Source of the DNA: Ferrimonas futtsuensis DSM 18154
GTDB lineage: Bacteria > Pseudomonadota > Gammaproteobacteria > Enterobacterales > Shewanellaceae
NCBI RefSeq assembly: GCF_000422645.1
Contig: NZ_AUGL01000027.1
Coordinates: forward strand, 1 to 49,633
Length of the DNA stretch: 49,633 bases
Reading direction: 5' to 3'
Positions 9,894 through 19,691 of the stretch are shown one piece after another. The translations under genes were made by a program, and so were the position numbers. How positions within the stretch are numbered: the first letter of the stretch is position 1; the number at the start of each line of letters is the position of its first letter. The notes beneath the pieces were generated by a model. That model worked only from the letters and a program-made list of their open reading frames with translations, had not been told where the DNA came from and searched no databases.

Positions 9894-11141
9894 TTACCCA
9901 CCCGCCAATACTTGCAATATCTGTCCGCTGAACCAGGCCATGTAGGTGCCCACCGCGTAACCCAGCACCGCCAGCAGCACGCCCACCGGCGCCAGGCTGG
10001 GGTGGAAGGCACTGGCCACCACCGGAGCACTGGCCGCGCCCCCTACGTTGGCCTGACTGCCTACGGCCATATAGAACAGCGGCGCCTTGATCATCTTGGC
10101 CATCCCCAGCATCAGGGAGGCGTGCACCAGCATCCAGATGCCGCCCAGCAGGAAGTACACCGGGGAGTCCAGAATGGCCTTGATGTCCATGTGCATGCCG
10201 ATGGTCGCCACCAGCACATAGATAAAGGCAGACCCCACCTTGGAGGCGCCCGCCTCCTCAAGCTTAGCCACTCGGGTCAATGACAGAGCAATACCCACGG
10301 CAGTCGCAATCACGATCAGCCAGAAAAACTTGGAGTGCAGGCTGTAGCGTTTCAGCTCCGGGAAGTTATCAGCAAACCAGGGGCTGAGGACGTCTGCGCC
10401 CAGATGAGCCAGGCCGGTGACACCGAAGCCGATGGCCACGATGAAGATCAGGTCATTGAGATGAGCCATACGCGCATTGTTGGCCTCCCAGTGGGACATC
10501 TTGTCTTTCAACGCCTCGATGGCGGAGGCATCGGCCCCGTTGGCGGCGTCGATCTCTTTCGCTTTGCCCGCCATAAACAGCAGTACGGCCATCCAGATGT
10601 TGGCCACTATCACATCCACGGCGATCATGGCCGAGAAGATGTTATCGCCCACGCCGTAGATCTCCTTCATCGCAGTCTGGTTGGCACCGCCGCCGATCCA
10701 GCTTCCCGCCACCGTGGTCATGCCGCGCCATACTGCCTCAGGGCCGTGGCCACCGAGCAGTTCGGGGAAGATGGCCGAGGTGACCAGCAGGGCGATGGGT
10801 GCGCCGATGACGATCCCCAGGGTGCCGGTGAAAAACATGATGATCGCCTTGGGCCCCAGGCGGGCGATGGCGCGCAGATCCAGCTTCAGAGTCAGGAGCA
10901 CCAGGGCGGTGGGCAGCAGGAAACGAGAGGCGACGTAGTACAGCGTCTTGTCGTCGCCATCGATCACCCCGAAGCTGTTGAGCAACGACGGGATGAAATA
11001 ACACAGCAGCAGAGCGGGAACGAATCGGTAGAACCCCTGCCAGAAGGGGTGGCGGCTCTGGTGGGTGTAGAACACCGCCCCCAGTACCAGCATTAAAATA
11101 CCCAGCACAGTGGCCGGGTTGGTGAACATTGCCTGTTGCAT
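9894..11141 (-). CDS. DUF819 family membrane protein
   Basis: This 415-residue polytopic inner-membrane protein has about ten hydrophobic segments and belongs to the DUF819 (YjcL-like) family. Recognisable pieces are SWIGGGANQTAMKEIYGV near the middle and GSQANVGGAASAPVVASAF near the end. These two glycine/asparagine-rich re-entrant segments are arranged like those of sodium-coupled carboxylate or bile-acid transporters. Transport is an inference; the family has no firmly established substrate. In Shewanella relatives a DUF819 gene also sits between sirB2/prmC and kdsA. The 101-base gap to sirB2 contains a hairpin, so it probably has some independent expression. Confidence 0.85.
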   Translation of the reverse strand: MQQAMFTNPATVLGILMLVLGAVFYTHQSRHPFWQGFYRFVPALLLCYFIPSLLNSFGVIDGDDKTLYYVASRFLLPTALVLLTLKLDLRAIARLGPKAIIMFFTGTLGIVIGAPIALLVTSAIFPELLGGHGPEAVWRGMTTVAGSWIGGGANQTAMKEIYGVGDNIFSAMIAVDVIVANIWMAVLLFMAGKAKEIDAANGADASAIEALKDKMSHWEANNARMAHLNDLIFIVAIGFGVTGLAHLGADVLSPWFADNFPELKRYSLHSKFFWLIVIATAVGIALSLTRVAKLEEAGASKVGSAFIYVLVATIGMHMDIKAILDSPVYFLLGGIWMLVHASLMLGMAKMIKAPLFYMAVGSQANVGGAASAPVVASAFHPSLAPVGVLLAVLGYAVGTYMAWFSGQILQVLAGG

Positions 11142-11217
11142 AACTTCCTCGAATTATTATTGTCACCGGTCTTAGCCGGCGTACTTTTTTATTCTCTGGC
11201 CCCGGGGACCAAGTAAA

Positions 11218-11238
11218 GATGGCGCCTCCGGCGCCATC
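11218..11238 (-). terminator. Hairpin downstream of sirB2
   Basis: A perfect nine-base-pair stem, GATGGCGCC / GGCGCCATC, with a three-base loop lies five bases after the sirB2 stop. A weak U-run (TTTACTT) follows on the minus strand. It probably ends or attenuates the hemA-to-sirB2 transcript. Confidence 0.65.
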
Positions 11239-11242
11239 AAAA

Positions 11243-11626
11243 TCAACCCATCAGGATGGGAGTCTTGGTCATGGCCACCTTGGCGATCATGCCCAGCCAT
11301 CCCAGGGCGCCAAAGAAGGCCAGAACTCTCAACAGCTTGCCCTTGCTCTTCATGGCAAAGACGCCGAGCAGTATGTAGGCCACCAGGCTCAGCAGCTTCT
11401 CGGTCAGCCAGGGGCTGGAGCCTGGGTACTGCGCAATCAGGAAGCAGAGGGCGGCCCCTGAGAGCAGCAGCAGGGTATCCACCACATGGGGGAACACCTT
11501 AACCCAGCGGCGGTTCATGAAACGGGAGCCGCTCATGCTCCAGATGAATCTCAGGGTCAACAGGGTCACGCTCATGCCGATCATCAGCATGTGGAAATGT
11601 TTGACTCCAGGGTAGAGTGCGTCCAT
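11243..11626 (-). CDS. sirB2: SirB2 family inner-membrane protein
   Basis: The protein has 127 aa and four predicted membrane helices. It carries the SirB2/YchQ pattern: KHFHMLMIGMSVTLLTLRF, HVVDTLLLLSGAAL, EKLLSLVAYILLGVFAMK and GMIAKVAMTK. SirB2 was named from a Salmonella invasion-gene screen, but its biochemical role is unknown. It almost always follows prmC. Here the prmC stop and the sirB2 start share one base (TAATG), so translation is coupled. Confidence 0.9.
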   Translation of the reverse strand: MDALYPGVKHFHMLMIGMSVTLLTLRFIWSMSGSRFMNRRWVKVFPHVVDTLLLLSGAALCFLIAQYPGSSPWLTEKLLSLVAYILLGVFAMKSKGKLLRVLAFFGALGWLGMIAKVAMTKTPILMG

Positions 11627-12471
11627 TAAATCTCCTTGGTTGCCGCAATCAGACGGCCAAAACTGAATCTTTCCCTTCCGGCCAGATCCTTGCCGGATCC
11701 AACCTCGGTGTAACCGAAATGTTCAAACAGGGCTCGCACCTGAGCAGCCTGATTGTAACCGTGCTCTAACACCATGGTGCCGCCATCATTGAGGAATTGG
11801 CGGCCATTTTCAACAATATGGGTAATATCCACCAACCCATCCTCTCCGGAGGTGAGGGCGGACAACGGCTCGAAACGCACGTCACCCTGGCTCAGGTGGG
11901 GATCGGCCTCCTCGATATAGGGAGGGTTGGAGATCACCAGATCGAAGCGTCGCCCTTCGAGAGAGTCGAACCAACTGCTCTGCATAACCTCCACATCCAG
12001 TCCCAGGGCATCCCGATTCTCCCGGGCCAGCACCACCGCCTCCTCCTTGAGATCGACGGCGGTGATGCGCCAATCGGGGCGTTCACTGGCCAGTGCCAGG
12101 GCGATGGCTCCGGTACCGGTCCCCAGATCCACTACGCGGCTGCCCGGTTTCAGATCCCTCGCCAGGGCAAACTCCACCAACGCCTCGGTATCGGGCCTGG
12201 GGATTAACGTGCTGGGATTGACTTTCAGCGGCAGCGACCAGAACTCCCTGACCCCGGTGATGTGGGCCACGGGCTCTCCGGCGCCCCGGCGGCTCAGCAG
12301 AGCATCAAACTGAGCCTGCTGCTCCGACGTCAGCTCCCGCTCAGGCCAGGTGTAGAGATAGGTTTTGGGGCGTTCCAGCACAAAGCAGAGCAGTAACTGG
12401 GCATCCAGCCTTGCCGACTCCCCCCCCTGCAGGCGACTGGCGCCATGGGCCAGAGCCTGATCCAGGCGCAC
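11626..12471 (-). CDS. prmC: Release-factor glutamine methyltransferase PrmC
   Basis: PrmC (HemK) N5-methylates the glutamine of the GGQ motif in release factors RF1 and RF2, raising peptide-release efficiency. The 281-residue protein has an N-terminal helical substrate domain, then a SAM-binding Rossmann domain with VVDLGTGTGAIALALA, and the catalytic NPPY in LVISNPPYIEE. The start is GTG, two bases after the prfA stop, with GGAGGAG inside the end of prfA. PrmC's substrate RF1 is therefore encoded directly upstream and coupled to it, the usual hemA-prfA-prmC arrangement. Confidence 0.95.
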   Translation of the reverse strand: MRLDQALAHGASRLQGGESARLDAQLLLCFVLERPKTYLYTWPERELTSEQQAQFDALLSRRGAGEPVAHITGVREFWSLPLKVNPSTLIPRPDTEALVEFALARDLKPGSRVVDLGTGTGAIALALASERPDWRITAVDLKEEAVVLARENRDALGLDVEVMQSSWFDSLEGRRFDLVISNPPYIEEADPHLSQGDVRFEPLSALTSGEDGLVDITHIVENGRQFLNDGGTMVLEHGYNQAAQVRALFEHFGYTEVGSGKDLAGRERFSFGRLIAATKEI

Positions 12472-12473
12472 CC

Positions 12474-13553
12474 TTACTCCTCCGCCAGAGCGGCCAGCAT
12501 GTCCGCCTGGTACTCCTGGAGGATGGGCTGTGCCAGGGCATCCAGGTCCCCTTCGATCACCTCGTTGAGGCGATACAGGGTCAGGTTGATGCGATGGTCG
12601 GTCACTCTGCCCTGAGGATAGTTGTAGGTGCGGATACGCTCGCTGCGATCACCGGACGCCATCAGGTTGCGACGGGAGCTCTGCTCCGCGTTGCGACGCT
12701 TCTCATCTTCTGCAGCCTGCAGGCGGGCAGCAAGGATGGACATGGCCCGGGCACGGTTCTTGTGCTGGGAGCGCTCATCCTGGCACTCCACCACCACCCC
12801 GGAGGGAAGGTGGGTAATGCGGATGGCGGAATCGGTTTTGTTGACGTGCTGACCACCGGCACCGGAGGCGCGGAAGGTGTCTACCTTCAAGTCAGCAGGA
12901 TTGATCTCAATCTGCTCCGCTTCCGGCAGCTCCGGCATCACGATCACGGTACAGGCGGAGGTGTGGATGCGTCCCTGAGATTCGGTGGCCGGTACCCGTT
13001 GAACCCGATGGCCACCGCTTTCAAACTTCATCACCCCATAGGCGCCGTCACCGGACAGCTTGGCGATCACCTTGGAGAACCCGCCATGCTCACCCTCGGC
13101 GGCGGACATCAGTTCAATGCGCCACCCCTTGGTTTCGGCATAACGGCTGTACATGCGGAAGAGATCACCGGCAAAGATGGAGGCTTCATCGCCGCCAGCG
13201 CCGGCGCGAATCTCGATAAAGGCATTGGAGTCGTCCTTGGGATCCCTGGGCAGCAGCAGGATCTGCAGCTCATCTTCCAGTCTCTCGCGAACGGACTGGG
13301 CCTCTTTGAGCTCCTCTTCCGCCATCTCTTTCATGTCGGGATCGTCGAGCATCTCCTCGGCAGTCTCGATATCTTCGCCGGCCTGACGGTAGGCACTGAA
13401 CGCCTTCACCACCTCTTCCAGCTGGGAGAACTCCTTGGAAAGAGCACGGAATCGATCTTGATCGGAGATCACATCGGGCTCGCCCAACAGCGCCTGAACC
13501 TCTTCATAACGCTCGAGCAAGCCCTCTAGTTTTGCAATAACGGAAGGCTTCAT
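12474..13553 (-). CDS. prfA: Peptide chain release factor 1
   Basis: RF1 recognises UAA and UAG in the ribosomal A site and triggers hydrolysis of the peptidyl-tRNA. In this 359-residue protein the codon-reading tripeptide is seen in [12 protein letters not shown] (the PAT of RF1, distinct from the SPF of RF2). The catalytic GGQ is in [17 protein letters not shown] and is the site methylated by PrmC. No frameshift is present or expected in RF1. The start [19 protein letters not shown] matches the family. It lies 29 bases after hemA in the same operon. Confidence 0.97.
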   Translation of the reverse strand: MKPSVIAKLEGLLERYEEVQALLGEPDVISDQDRFRALSKEFSQLEEVVKAFSAYRQAGEDIETAEEMLDDPDMKEMAEEELKEAQSVRERLEDELQILLLPRDPKDDSNAFIEIRAGAGGDEASIFAGDLFRMYSRYAETKGWRIELMSAAEGEHGGFSKVIAKLSGDGAYGVMKFESGGHRVQRVPATESQGRIHTSACTVIVMPELPEAEQIEINPADLKVDTFRASGAGGQHVNKTDSAIRITHLPSGVVVECQDERSQHKNRARAMSILAARLQAAEDEKRRNAEQSSRRNLMASGDRSERIRTYNYPQGRVTDHRINLTLYRLNEVIEGDLDALAQPILQEYQADMLAALAEE

Positions 13554-13582
13554 CTTTTCAACTTTAACAAATAACGCTGGCG

Positions 13583-14833
13583 CTAATTGTCGTTGATGCC
13601 AAGGGCCTTACGCAAGAGGTCTAGGGAATTCAGGTCGCCGGAACGTGCGGCCTGGGACAGGGCCTGGGTTGGAGAGTGGATCAATCTGTTGGTCAGTTTG
13701 TTGGCCAACTCACTCAACACCTGCTCCGCAGAGGCCCCGGATTTCAGCTTGGCCAGGGAGCGCTCAAGCACCTCATCCTTGGTGGCCAGACTCTGATCCC
13801 GGAACTGTTTCAGGGTATCGATGGAATCCAGGCTGCGCAGCCAGTCCATAAACTCTTCGGACTGCTGATCGGCGATCACCTCGGCCTGCTCGGCGGCCTC
13901 GAGGCGGGATTCCATGTTCTTCTGAACGATTCCCTGCAGGTCATCCACAGTGTACAGGTAGGCATTTTCCAGCTCTCCCACCTCGGCCTCGATGTCGCGA
14001 GGCACCGCGATGTCCACCAGCAGCATCGGCTGCTGACGGCGCTGCTTCAGGGCGTTTTCCACCATCCCCTTGCCCAGGATCGGCAGTGGTGACGCGGTGG
14101 AGGAGATGACGATGTCCGCCTGGGGCAGGCACTCGGGGATCTGAGGCAGGGTAACGACCCTGGCGCCAAACTCCTCCGCCATCCCTTCAGCACGGCTGAC
14201 GGTGCGGTTGGCCACCGTCATGGTGGTCACACCCGCCTCTTTGAGGTGACGGGCCACCAATTCGATGGTCTCACCGGCCCCGACCAGCAGTACGTTGGAC
14301 TTGGACAGGTCATCGAAGATGTGCTTGGCCAGGTTCACCGCGGCGAAGGCTACGGAGACCGCCGACGAGCCGATCTCGGTTTCGGTGCGGATCTTCTTGG
14401 CCACCTTGAAGGTGTGCTGGAACATGCGGTCCAAGGTGTGGGACACGGTACCGTGTTGCTGGGCGTTGCCAAACGCCTGCTTGATCTGTCCCAGAATCTG
14501 AGGTTCTCCCAACACCAGGGAGTCCAGCCCGGCAGAAACACGCAACAGGTGTTTGACCGCCGCCTGGTTTTCGTGAAGATAGAGGCTGGCTCGCACCTCA
14601 TCTTCGGGCAGGTTGTGGTACTCCACCAGCCAGTCCACCAGGGCTTGGCTGTCTGCACGGTTGATGTAGAGTTCGGTGCGGTTGCAGGTAGACAGGATCA
14701 CCGCTTCGCCAGTCGGCGTCAGCCTGGACACGCTCTTGAGGGCATCGCCCAGGATGTCCGGTCCAAATGCCAGTTTCTCCCGCAGAGAGACACTGGCGGT
14801 CTTGTGGTTGATCCCAATTGCTACTAACGTCAT
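13583..14833 (-). CDS. hemA: Glutamyl-tRNA reductase HemA
   Basis: HemA reduces glutamyl-tRNA(Glu) to glutamate-1-semialdehyde with NADPH, the first committed step of the C5 pathway to haem. The N-terminal catalytic domain has [17 protein letters not shown] and the nucleophilic cysteine in [11 protein letters not shown]. The NADPH domain holds [16 protein letters not shown], and the helical C-terminal dimerisation domain begins near residue 310. At 416 residues it matches the family. The N-terminal region has no obvious CP haem-regulatory motif. It starts the minus-strand operon and is divergent from lolB, the arrangement found across gammaproteobacteria. Confidence 0.96.
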   Translation of the reverse strand: MTLVAIGINHKTASVSLREKLAFGPDILGDALKSVSRLTPTGEAVILSTCNRTELYINRADSQALVDWLVEYHNLPEDEVRASLYLHENQAAVKHLLRVSAGLDSLVLGEPQILGQIKQAFGNAQQHGTVSHTLDRMFQHTFKVAKKIRTETEIGSSAVSVAFAAVNLAKHIFDDLSKSNVLLVGAGETIELVARHLKEAGVTTMTVANRTVSRAEGMAEEFGARVVTLPQIPECLPQADIVISSTASPLPILGKGMVENALKQRRQQPMLLVDIAVPRDIEAEVGELENAYLYTVDDLQGIVQKNMESRLEAAEQAEVIADQQSEEFMDWLRSLDSIDTLKQFRDQSLATKDEVLERSLAKLKSGASAEQVLSELANKLTNRLIHSPTQALSQAARSGDLNSLDLLRKALGINDN

Positions 14834-14951
14834 GGTTCTCCAGCTTAAACCCGAAATTTGAACATGGGTCGAGATTTGCGCAATTCTATGCGCAAAAGCG
14901 CAACCTTGAAAGACGGTTGTCGACTCTAAACAATGGTTATGTTGCTGATTG

Positions 14952-14960
14952 TGGTACAGT
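14952..14960 (+). promoter_or_regulatory. Possible extended -10 promoter for lolB
   Basis: TG-G-TACAGT reads as an extended -10 element about 20 bases before the lolB start, in the 145-base hemA/lolB divergent region. No good -35 is seen at the matching distance, so the call is weak. Confidence 0.3.
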
Positions 14961-14978
14961 GCACAAAACAGGTAATTT

Positions 14979-15578
14979 ATGCTTAAACGCCGATCTCACC
15001 CTTATTTCATACTCTTATTTTTAATGTGGTTGTCCGGCTGTGCCACCGCTCCCCCTGCATCCAGGGACTCCGCCTCACCATCAGATTTAACCCGTTGGCA
15101 ACTCAAGGGAAAGCTGGCCATTATCCAACCGGAAGAGCGACTTTCCGTCAATCTTCACTGGCAGCATAACGGCAACCGCGACGATCTTAGACTGACCAAC
15201 CTGTTTGGCTCAACCCTGATCACCCTACAGGCTTCGGAAAATGGGGCCAAGATCCGTTACCAGGACAAAACCTATTCAGGCAACAACGCTTCTGAGCTGT
15301 TAGGACGCCTAACTGGCTGGGCAGTTCCCCTGACTGATCTTTCTCGTTGGATTCTTGGGCAGGGATCACAAGATGAGGGGCAAACCCTGCTGGATGACAA
15401 TGGCTGGCCGTCTCAGGTCACGCTGATATTGGATCCCAATCAACCGCCCTGGCAGATGAAATATCAAGGTTGGCAACAAATTGAGGGTTATCGCATCCCC
15501 AGAATGGTCAGCTTGCGCCAGGGGGACAACAGGTTAAAATTGGCGCTTTCTGACTGGCAACCGGAGCTTCCAAGGTAA
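14979..15578 (+). CDS. lolB: Outer-membrane lipoprotein receptor LolB
   Basis: LolB receives lipoproteins from the periplasmic carrier LolA and inserts them into the inner leaflet of the outer membrane. It is itself a lipoprotein: the 199-residue precursor has a charged start, a hydrophobic stretch and the lipobox LSGC with Cys at about residue 21. The mature part begins ATAPPAS, with no Asp at +2, so outer-membrane sorting is expected. WQLKGKLAI and a hydrophobic-cavity beta-barrel fold fit the family. It is divergent from hemA. Its stop shares one base with the ispE start (TAATG), giving translational coupling. Confidence 0.93.
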   Translation: MLKRRSHPYFILLFLMWLSGCATAPPASRDSASPSDLTRWQLKGKLAIIQPEERLSVNLHWQHNGNRDDLRLTNLFGSTLITLQASENGAKIRYQDKTYSGNNASELLGRLTGWAVPLTDLSRWILGQGSQDEGQTLLDDNGWPSQVTLILDPNQPPWQMKYQGWQQIEGYRIPRMVSLRQGDNRLKLALSDWQPELPR

Positions 15579-16429
15579 TGCCAAGCACAAGCCGTAACTG
15601 GCCCGCCCCCGCCAAACTCAACCTCTTCCTTCACATCAACGGTCGTCGGGACGATGGCTACCATGAGTTGCAGACCCTGTTCCAGATTCTGGATTTCGGC
15701 GACACCCTGCATTTCACCATCACCGAGACCCCGGAGGTCACTCTGACTCCGGCCATCGAAGGGGTGGCCGATGAAGACAACCTGATTGTTCGGGCAGCCC
15801 GTCTGCTGCAGAAACACACCGGCTGTACCCTGGGCGCCCGGATAACGCTGGAGAAGCGCCTGCCCATGGGCGGCGGACTGGGAGGAGGCTCCTCAGACGC
15901 GGCCACCACCCTGGTGGCATTGAACGCTCTGTGGGGGCTGAATCTTGATGAAGATACCCTGGCAAATCTGGGACTGGGACTGGGTGCCGATGTCCCGGTG
16001 TTTGTCCGAGGCCGCGCCGCCATTGCCGACGGCGTCGGCGAGAAGTTGCGCCCGGTTGAGGTTGAAGAGCCCTGGTACCTGGTGATCGCCCCCGGCGTGG
16101 AGATCTCCACCGCCGAGATTTTCGGCCACCCCAGCCTGACCCGGGACACCCCGAAATTGGCCCAGCCGGAGTGCCGTCCCAGCCAATGGCACAATGACTG
16201 CACCCCCGTGGTGTTGCAAAGCCATGGTCAAGTTGCAAACGCCTTGGGCTGGTTGATACAATACGCGCCGTCTCAAATGACCGGCACCGGCAGCTGTGTT
16301 TTTGGCACCTTTTCCACCCAGGAGGAGGCGCTGAACGCCTATGCCGATCTGCCCAATGAGTGGCAAGGGTTCGTTGCTCGTGGCTGCAACCGCTCCCCCT
16401 TGATGGGACGGTGCCAACAGCCCCTGTAA
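15578..16429 (+). CDS. ispE: 4-diphosphocytidyl-2-C-methyl-D-erythritol kinase
   Basis: IspE phosphorylates the 2-hydroxyl of CDP-methylerythritol in the non-mevalonate isoprenoid pathway. The 283-residue protein is a GHMP kinase with N-terminal [13 protein letters not shown] (catalytic Lys/Asp region), the ATP-binding loop [32 protein letters not shown], and a C-terminal [10 protein letters not shown] motif. The start overlaps the lolB stop by one base. The lolB-ispE-prs order is widespread in gammaproteobacteria. Confidence 0.96.
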   Translation: MPSTSRNWPAPAKLNLFLHINGRRDDGYHELQTLFQILDFGDTLHFTITETPEVTLTPAIEGVADEDNLIVRAARLLQKHTGCTLGARITLEKRLPMGGGLGGGSSDAATTLVALNALWGLNLDEDTLANLGLGLGADVPVFVRGRAAIADGVGEKLRPVEVEEPWYLVIAPGVEISTAEIFGHPSLTRDTPKLAQPECRPSQWHNDCTPVVLQSHGQVANALGWLIQYAPSQMTGTGSCVFGTFSTQEEALNAYADLPNEWQGFVARGCNRSPLMGRCQQPL

Positions 16430-16488
16430 GAGCAGCAACCGGCGACTCCACACCCAAAACAAAATAAGCCTAGCCTGAGGTTAATACT

Positions 16489-17436
16489 GTGCCCGACATC
16501 AAGCTCTTTGCCGGCAACGCGACTCCTGAACTGGCCCAGCGTATTGCCAACCGTCTCTACTGCTCCCTGGGCGAGGCCGACGTAGGTCGTTTCTCCGATG
16601 GCGAAATCAGCGTCCAGATCAACGAGAACGTTCGTGGTGCTGATGTCTTCATTATTCAGTCCACCTGCGCCCCTACCAACGACAACCTGATGGAGCTGGT
16701 GGTGATGGTGGATGCCCTGCGCCGCGCCTCAGCTGGCCGAATCACTGCTGTGATCCCCTACTTCGGCTACGCCCGTCAGGACCGTCGTGTTCGCTCTGCC
16801 CGTGTGCCAATCACCGCCAAGGTCGTCGCCGACTTCCTCTCCAGCGTGGGTGTTGACCGCGTGCTGACCTGTGACCTGCACGCTGAGCAGATTCAGGGTT
16901 TCTTCGACGTTCCTGTGGACAACGTATTCGGCAGCCCAGTGCTGCTGGAAGATATGCGCGCCAAGAACCTGGACAACCCCGTAGTGGTTTCCCCGGACAT
17001 CGGTGGCGTAGTTCGCGCCCGCGCCGTTGCCAAGCTGCTGGACGACTCCGACCTGGCCATCATCGATAAGCGTCGCCCCCGCGCCAACGTGTCTCAGGTG
17101 ATGCACATCATCGGTGACGTTCAGGATCGTGACTGCATCATCGTCGATGACATGATCGACACCGGCGGCACCCTGTGTAAGGCTGCCGAAGCCCTGAAAG
17201 AGCGTGGTGCCCGTCGCGTATTCGCTTACGCCACCCACCCAGTTTTCTCCGGCAACGCCCCGCAGAACATCACCAACTCCGTGATCGACGAAGTGATCGT
17301 CACCGACACCATTCCTCTGACCGAAGAGATGCGTGCCACCGGTAAGGTGACTCAGTTGACCATGTCCTCCGTGATGGCCGAAGCGATCCGTCGCGTCAGC
17401 AACGAAGAGTCCATCTCCGCGATGTTCGAGCATTAA
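16489..17436 (+). CDS. prs: Ribose-phosphate pyrophosphokinase Prs
   Basis: Prs makes PRPP from ribose 5-phosphate and ATP for nucleotide, histidine, tryptophan and NAD synthesis. The 315-residue sequence is nearly colinear with E. coli Prs: the flexible loop [16 protein letters not shown], the metal site in [14 protein letters not shown], the PRPP-binding loop [18 protein letters not shown], and the C-terminal end [11 protein letters not shown]. It uses a GTG start ([15 protein letters not shown]), preceded by GAGGTTAA. It is separated from ispE by 59 bases and followed by a terminator, so it may be both read through from lolB-ispE and transcribed on its own. Confidence 0.97.
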   Translation: MPDIKLFAGNATPELAQRIANRLYCSLGEADVGRFSDGEISVQINENVRGADVFIIQSTCAPTNDNLMELVVMVDALRRASAGRITAVIPYFGYARQDRRVRSARVPITAKVVADFLSSVGVDRVLTCDLHAEQIQGFFDVPVDNVFGSPVLLEDMRAKNLDNPVVVSPDIGGVVRARAVAKLLDDSDLAIIDKRRPRANVSQVMHIIGDVQDRDCIIVDDMIDTGGTLCKAAEALKERGARRVFAYATHPVFSGNAPQNITNSVIDEVIVTDTIPLTEEMRATGKVTQLTMSSVMAEAIRRVSNEESISAMFEH

Positions 17437-17461
17437 TCTGCTCACAAATTTCTAATCCGAC

Positions 17462-17489
17462 AAAGGCGTTCTTCAGGAACGCCTTTTTT
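17462..17489 (+). terminator. Terminator after prs
   Basis: The stem AAAGGCGTTC / GAACGCCTTT with a loop of four bases (TTCA) is followed by a T-run. Confidence 0.9.
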
Positions 17490-17585
17490 ATTGTTTCTAC
17501 AAAAATATTATTTAATTACCTTTCACCCTGCGATCTTATGCGCACATTTCGCCAAGTAATTCAGTTCAACAACAAGTGCGACTGA

Positions 17586-17607
17586 TTGTCACATTACTGT
17601 AATGATA
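17586..17607 (+). promoter_or_regulatory. Possible Pho box upstream of the nucleotidase
   Basis: Two 11-base direct repeats, TTGTCACATTA and CTGTAATGATA, resemble the PhoB consensus (CTGTCAT plus four A/T bases, twice). The first matches five of seven core positions and the second about six. A phosphate-starvation site would suit a secreted nucleotidase. The match is imperfect and was made by eye. Confidence 0.3.
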
Positions 17608-17633
17608 CATTAGTGTTTCGGAATTCTTGCGAG

Positions 17634-17649
17634 TGTGATCTTGATCACC
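17634..17649 (+). promoter_or_regulatory. CRP-type operator upstream of the nucleotidase
   Basis: TGTGA-TCTTGA-TCACC matches the cAMP-CRP consensus TGTGA-N6-TCACA at nine of ten half-site positions. A weak -10 candidate (TGATAC, 17669-17674) lies about 30 bases after its centre, the spacing of a class II activated promoter. The nucleotidase ATG is 82 bases downstream. Confidence 0.6.
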
Positions 17650-17731
17650 CAAGCGCGAATGCCATTAGTGATACCTTCCCACCAGCCAAGGTGGCGGAAA
17701 ACTCATAAAATAAATCAATCGAGTATCCAGT

Positions 17732-19474
17732 ATGATGAAATTGCAAAAATCCCTGATCGCGGTCTCCCTGCTGGCAGCCCTGTCTGCCTGTTCTGACTCC
17801 GACAACGACAAGCCGGCTCCCGAAGTCTGCGGCGCCGACAACTGCACCAAATTCACCATCCTTCACACCAACGACAACCACGGTCGTTTCTGGGAAAACG
17901 GCTACGGCGAGTACGGCATGGCTGCCCGTAAGACCCTGGTCGACCAGATCCGCGACGAAGTGGAAAAAGATGGCGGGTATTCGCTGCTGCTGTCCGGCGG
18001 CGACATCAACACCGGTGTACCAGAGTCCGATCTTCAAGACGCCAAACCCGATTTCATCGGCATGAACATGATCGGTTACGACGCCATGGCCGTGGGTAAC
18101 CATGAATTCGATAACCCTCTGGATGTACTGGAAAATCAGCGTGACTGGGCTGACTTCCCCATGCTGGCTGCCAACATCTATGACGCCGATGGTGAGCGCT
18201 ACTTCCAGCCCTACAAGATCTTTACCCTGGGTGAACTGCGCATCGCCGTGGTGGGCCTGACCACCGAAGATACCGTGAAGATCGGTAACCCCAACTACAT
18301 CTCTGAGCTGACCTTCACCGATCCCAAAGAGGAACTGAAGAAGGTTATCGCCGAGATCGAAGAGAACAAGAGCGCCGACCTGGTGTTCGCCACCACCCAC
18401 ATGGGTCACTACGCCAATGGCGACCACGCCTCCAACGCCCCGGGTGACGTCGCCTTGGCTCGCGCCATGGAAGAGGGTCAACTGGCTGCGGTAATCGGTG
18501 GTCACTCTCAGAACCCGGTATGCATGAGCGCCGATGGCAACAGCTACGACGCTGATTTTGCTCCCGGCAGCGACTGCAAGCCAGATCAGCAGAATGGCAC
18601 CTGGATCATGCAGGCCCACGAGTGGGGCAAGTACGTTGGTCGTGCCGACTTCGAATACTACGGCGGCGAACTGCACCTGACCAGCTACAAGCTGATGCCT
18701 GTTAACCTGGCCCAGTACGACGGCTGGCGCGTAGTCAAGGACGAGCAGGGCAACGTGGTTCGCGTGGCTGAAGAGATCAAGCCTGACTCCTTCGTAAAAG
18801 AGACCCTGCGCCCCTACCAGGAAGCCGGCCAGGCTCAGCTGGATGTGGTTATCGGCTCTACCGACCAGACCTTCGTCGGCGGTGACCGCGACGTGGTCCG
18901 TGCCCGTCAGGCGGCCATTGGTCAGCTGCTGATCTCTGCGCAGCGCACCCATCCTCAAATCAACGCTGACTTCGGCATCATGAACGGTGGCGGTATCCGC
19001 GCCGACATCGCCGCCGGTGACATCAGCTACCGTCACGTACTGACCGTCCAGCCCTTCGGCAACGTGGTATCCCGCGCCGCCATGAGCGGCAGCGAGCTGA
19101 CTACCTACCTGGCCTCTCTGGCCACCATCGAGGGCGCCGGTAAGAATGGCGGTTACGCCCACTTCAGCAACATCGAAATGACCGTAGACTGCGGTGAGAA
19201 GACCGTAGAGATCGCCAAGATCAACGGTGAGAACTTCGATGCCGGCAAGGAGTACACCTTCTCCATCCCGGACTTCAGCGCCGCTGGCGGTGACGGCTAC
19301 CCAGTGATCGACGTGATCAACACCGGCCTGGTGGACGCAGACATCCTGAGAAACTACGTTGAAACCAACTCCCCGCTGAGCTGGGCCGACTACGAGCCTC
19401 AGGGCGAAGTTGAGTACGTCAACAACGAAAGCGGTTACACCGGCGGTTGTGGCGCGGCTCCAGCAGCTGACTAA
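17732..19474 (+). CDS. UshA-like 5'-nucleotidase / metallophosphatase lipoprotein
   Basis: This 580-residue secreted metallophosphoesterase has a two-domain UshA layout. The N-terminus is a lipoprotein signal with lipobox LSAC (Cys about 20). The catalytic domain (residues about 35-310) has metal-binding blocks LHTNDNHGRF, LLSGGDINTG, VGNHEFDNP, THMGHY and GGHSQN. The C-terminal 5'-nucleotidase domain (about 340-555) has MNGGGIRADIAAGDISY and a substrate-stacking region ending near FSAAGGDGYPV. It would release phosphate and nucleosides from extracellular nucleotides at the cell envelope. Asp at +3 after the lipid cysteine (C-S-D) does not clearly force inner-membrane retention. It stands alone, with a CRP-like site upstream and a terminator after it. 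Confidence 0.88.
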   Translation: MMKLQKSLIAVSLLAALSACSDSDNDKPAPEVCGADNCTKFTILHTNDNHGRFWENGYGEYGMAARKTLVDQIRDEVEKDGGYSLLLSGGDINTGVPESDLQDAKPDFIGMNMIGYDAMAVGNHEFDNPLDVLENQRDWADFPMLAANIYDADGERYFQPYKIFTLGELRIAVVGLTTEDTVKIGNPNYISELTFTDPKEELKKVIAEIEENKSADLVFATTHMGHYANGDHASNAPGDVALARAMEEGQLAAVIGGHSQNPVCMSADGNSYDADFAPGSDCKPDQQNGTWIMQAHEWGKYVGRADFEYYGGELHLTSYKLMPVNLAQYDGWRVVKDEQGNVVRVAEEIKPDSFVKETLRPYQEAGQAQLDVVIGSTDQTFVGGDRDVVRARQAAIGQLLISAQRTHPQINADFGIMNGGGIRADIAAGDISYRHVLTVQPFGNVVSRAAMSGSELTTYLASLATIEGAGKNGGYAHFSNIEMTVDCGEKTVEIAKINGENFDAGKEYTFSIPDFSAAGGDGYPVIDVINTGLVDADILRNYVETNSPLSWADYEPQGEVEYVNNESGYTGGCGAAPAAD

Positions 19475-19499
19475 CCTCAGCGTTTAACTCGCACCGATT

Positions 19500-19526
19500 A
19501 AGGCGGCTCCTCGAGCCGCCTTTTTT
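19500..19526 (+). terminator. Terminator after the nucleotidase
   Basis: The stem AAGGCGGCTC / GAGCCGCCTT with a short CTC-type loop is followed by a T-run. Confidence 0.9.
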
Positions 19527-19544
19527 GTTGCCTGTGGCGATAAA

Positions 19545-19574
19545 TTGAGAACACCGGGGTCAAAGTGGTACACT
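19545..19574 (+). promoter_or_regulatory. Promoter of the pth-ychF operon
   Basis: TTGAGA, 18 bases, then TACACT preceded by TG-G (an extended -10). Transcription would start near 19581, giving a GC-rich leader of about 110 bases before pth. The leader has several short complementary stretches, but I cannot assign it to a known leader family. Confidence 0.6.
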
Positions 19575-19691
19575 GCGCTGCCTTTGCCCCCAGGCCGGTC
19601 CCCGGCAGGGTCATCGACTGAAGGTGGAAGGGTTCATCTCCCTTTCTCAGGCAGCTCCCAAGGTTTATTAGTTAAAAGAGTCCAAAAGACA

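Noticed and set aside
17645-19162. 505-codon minus-strand frame opposite the nucleotidase
   Set aside because: Antisense shadow of a gene with clear metallophosphatase motifs; low-complexity Val/Gly/His composition.
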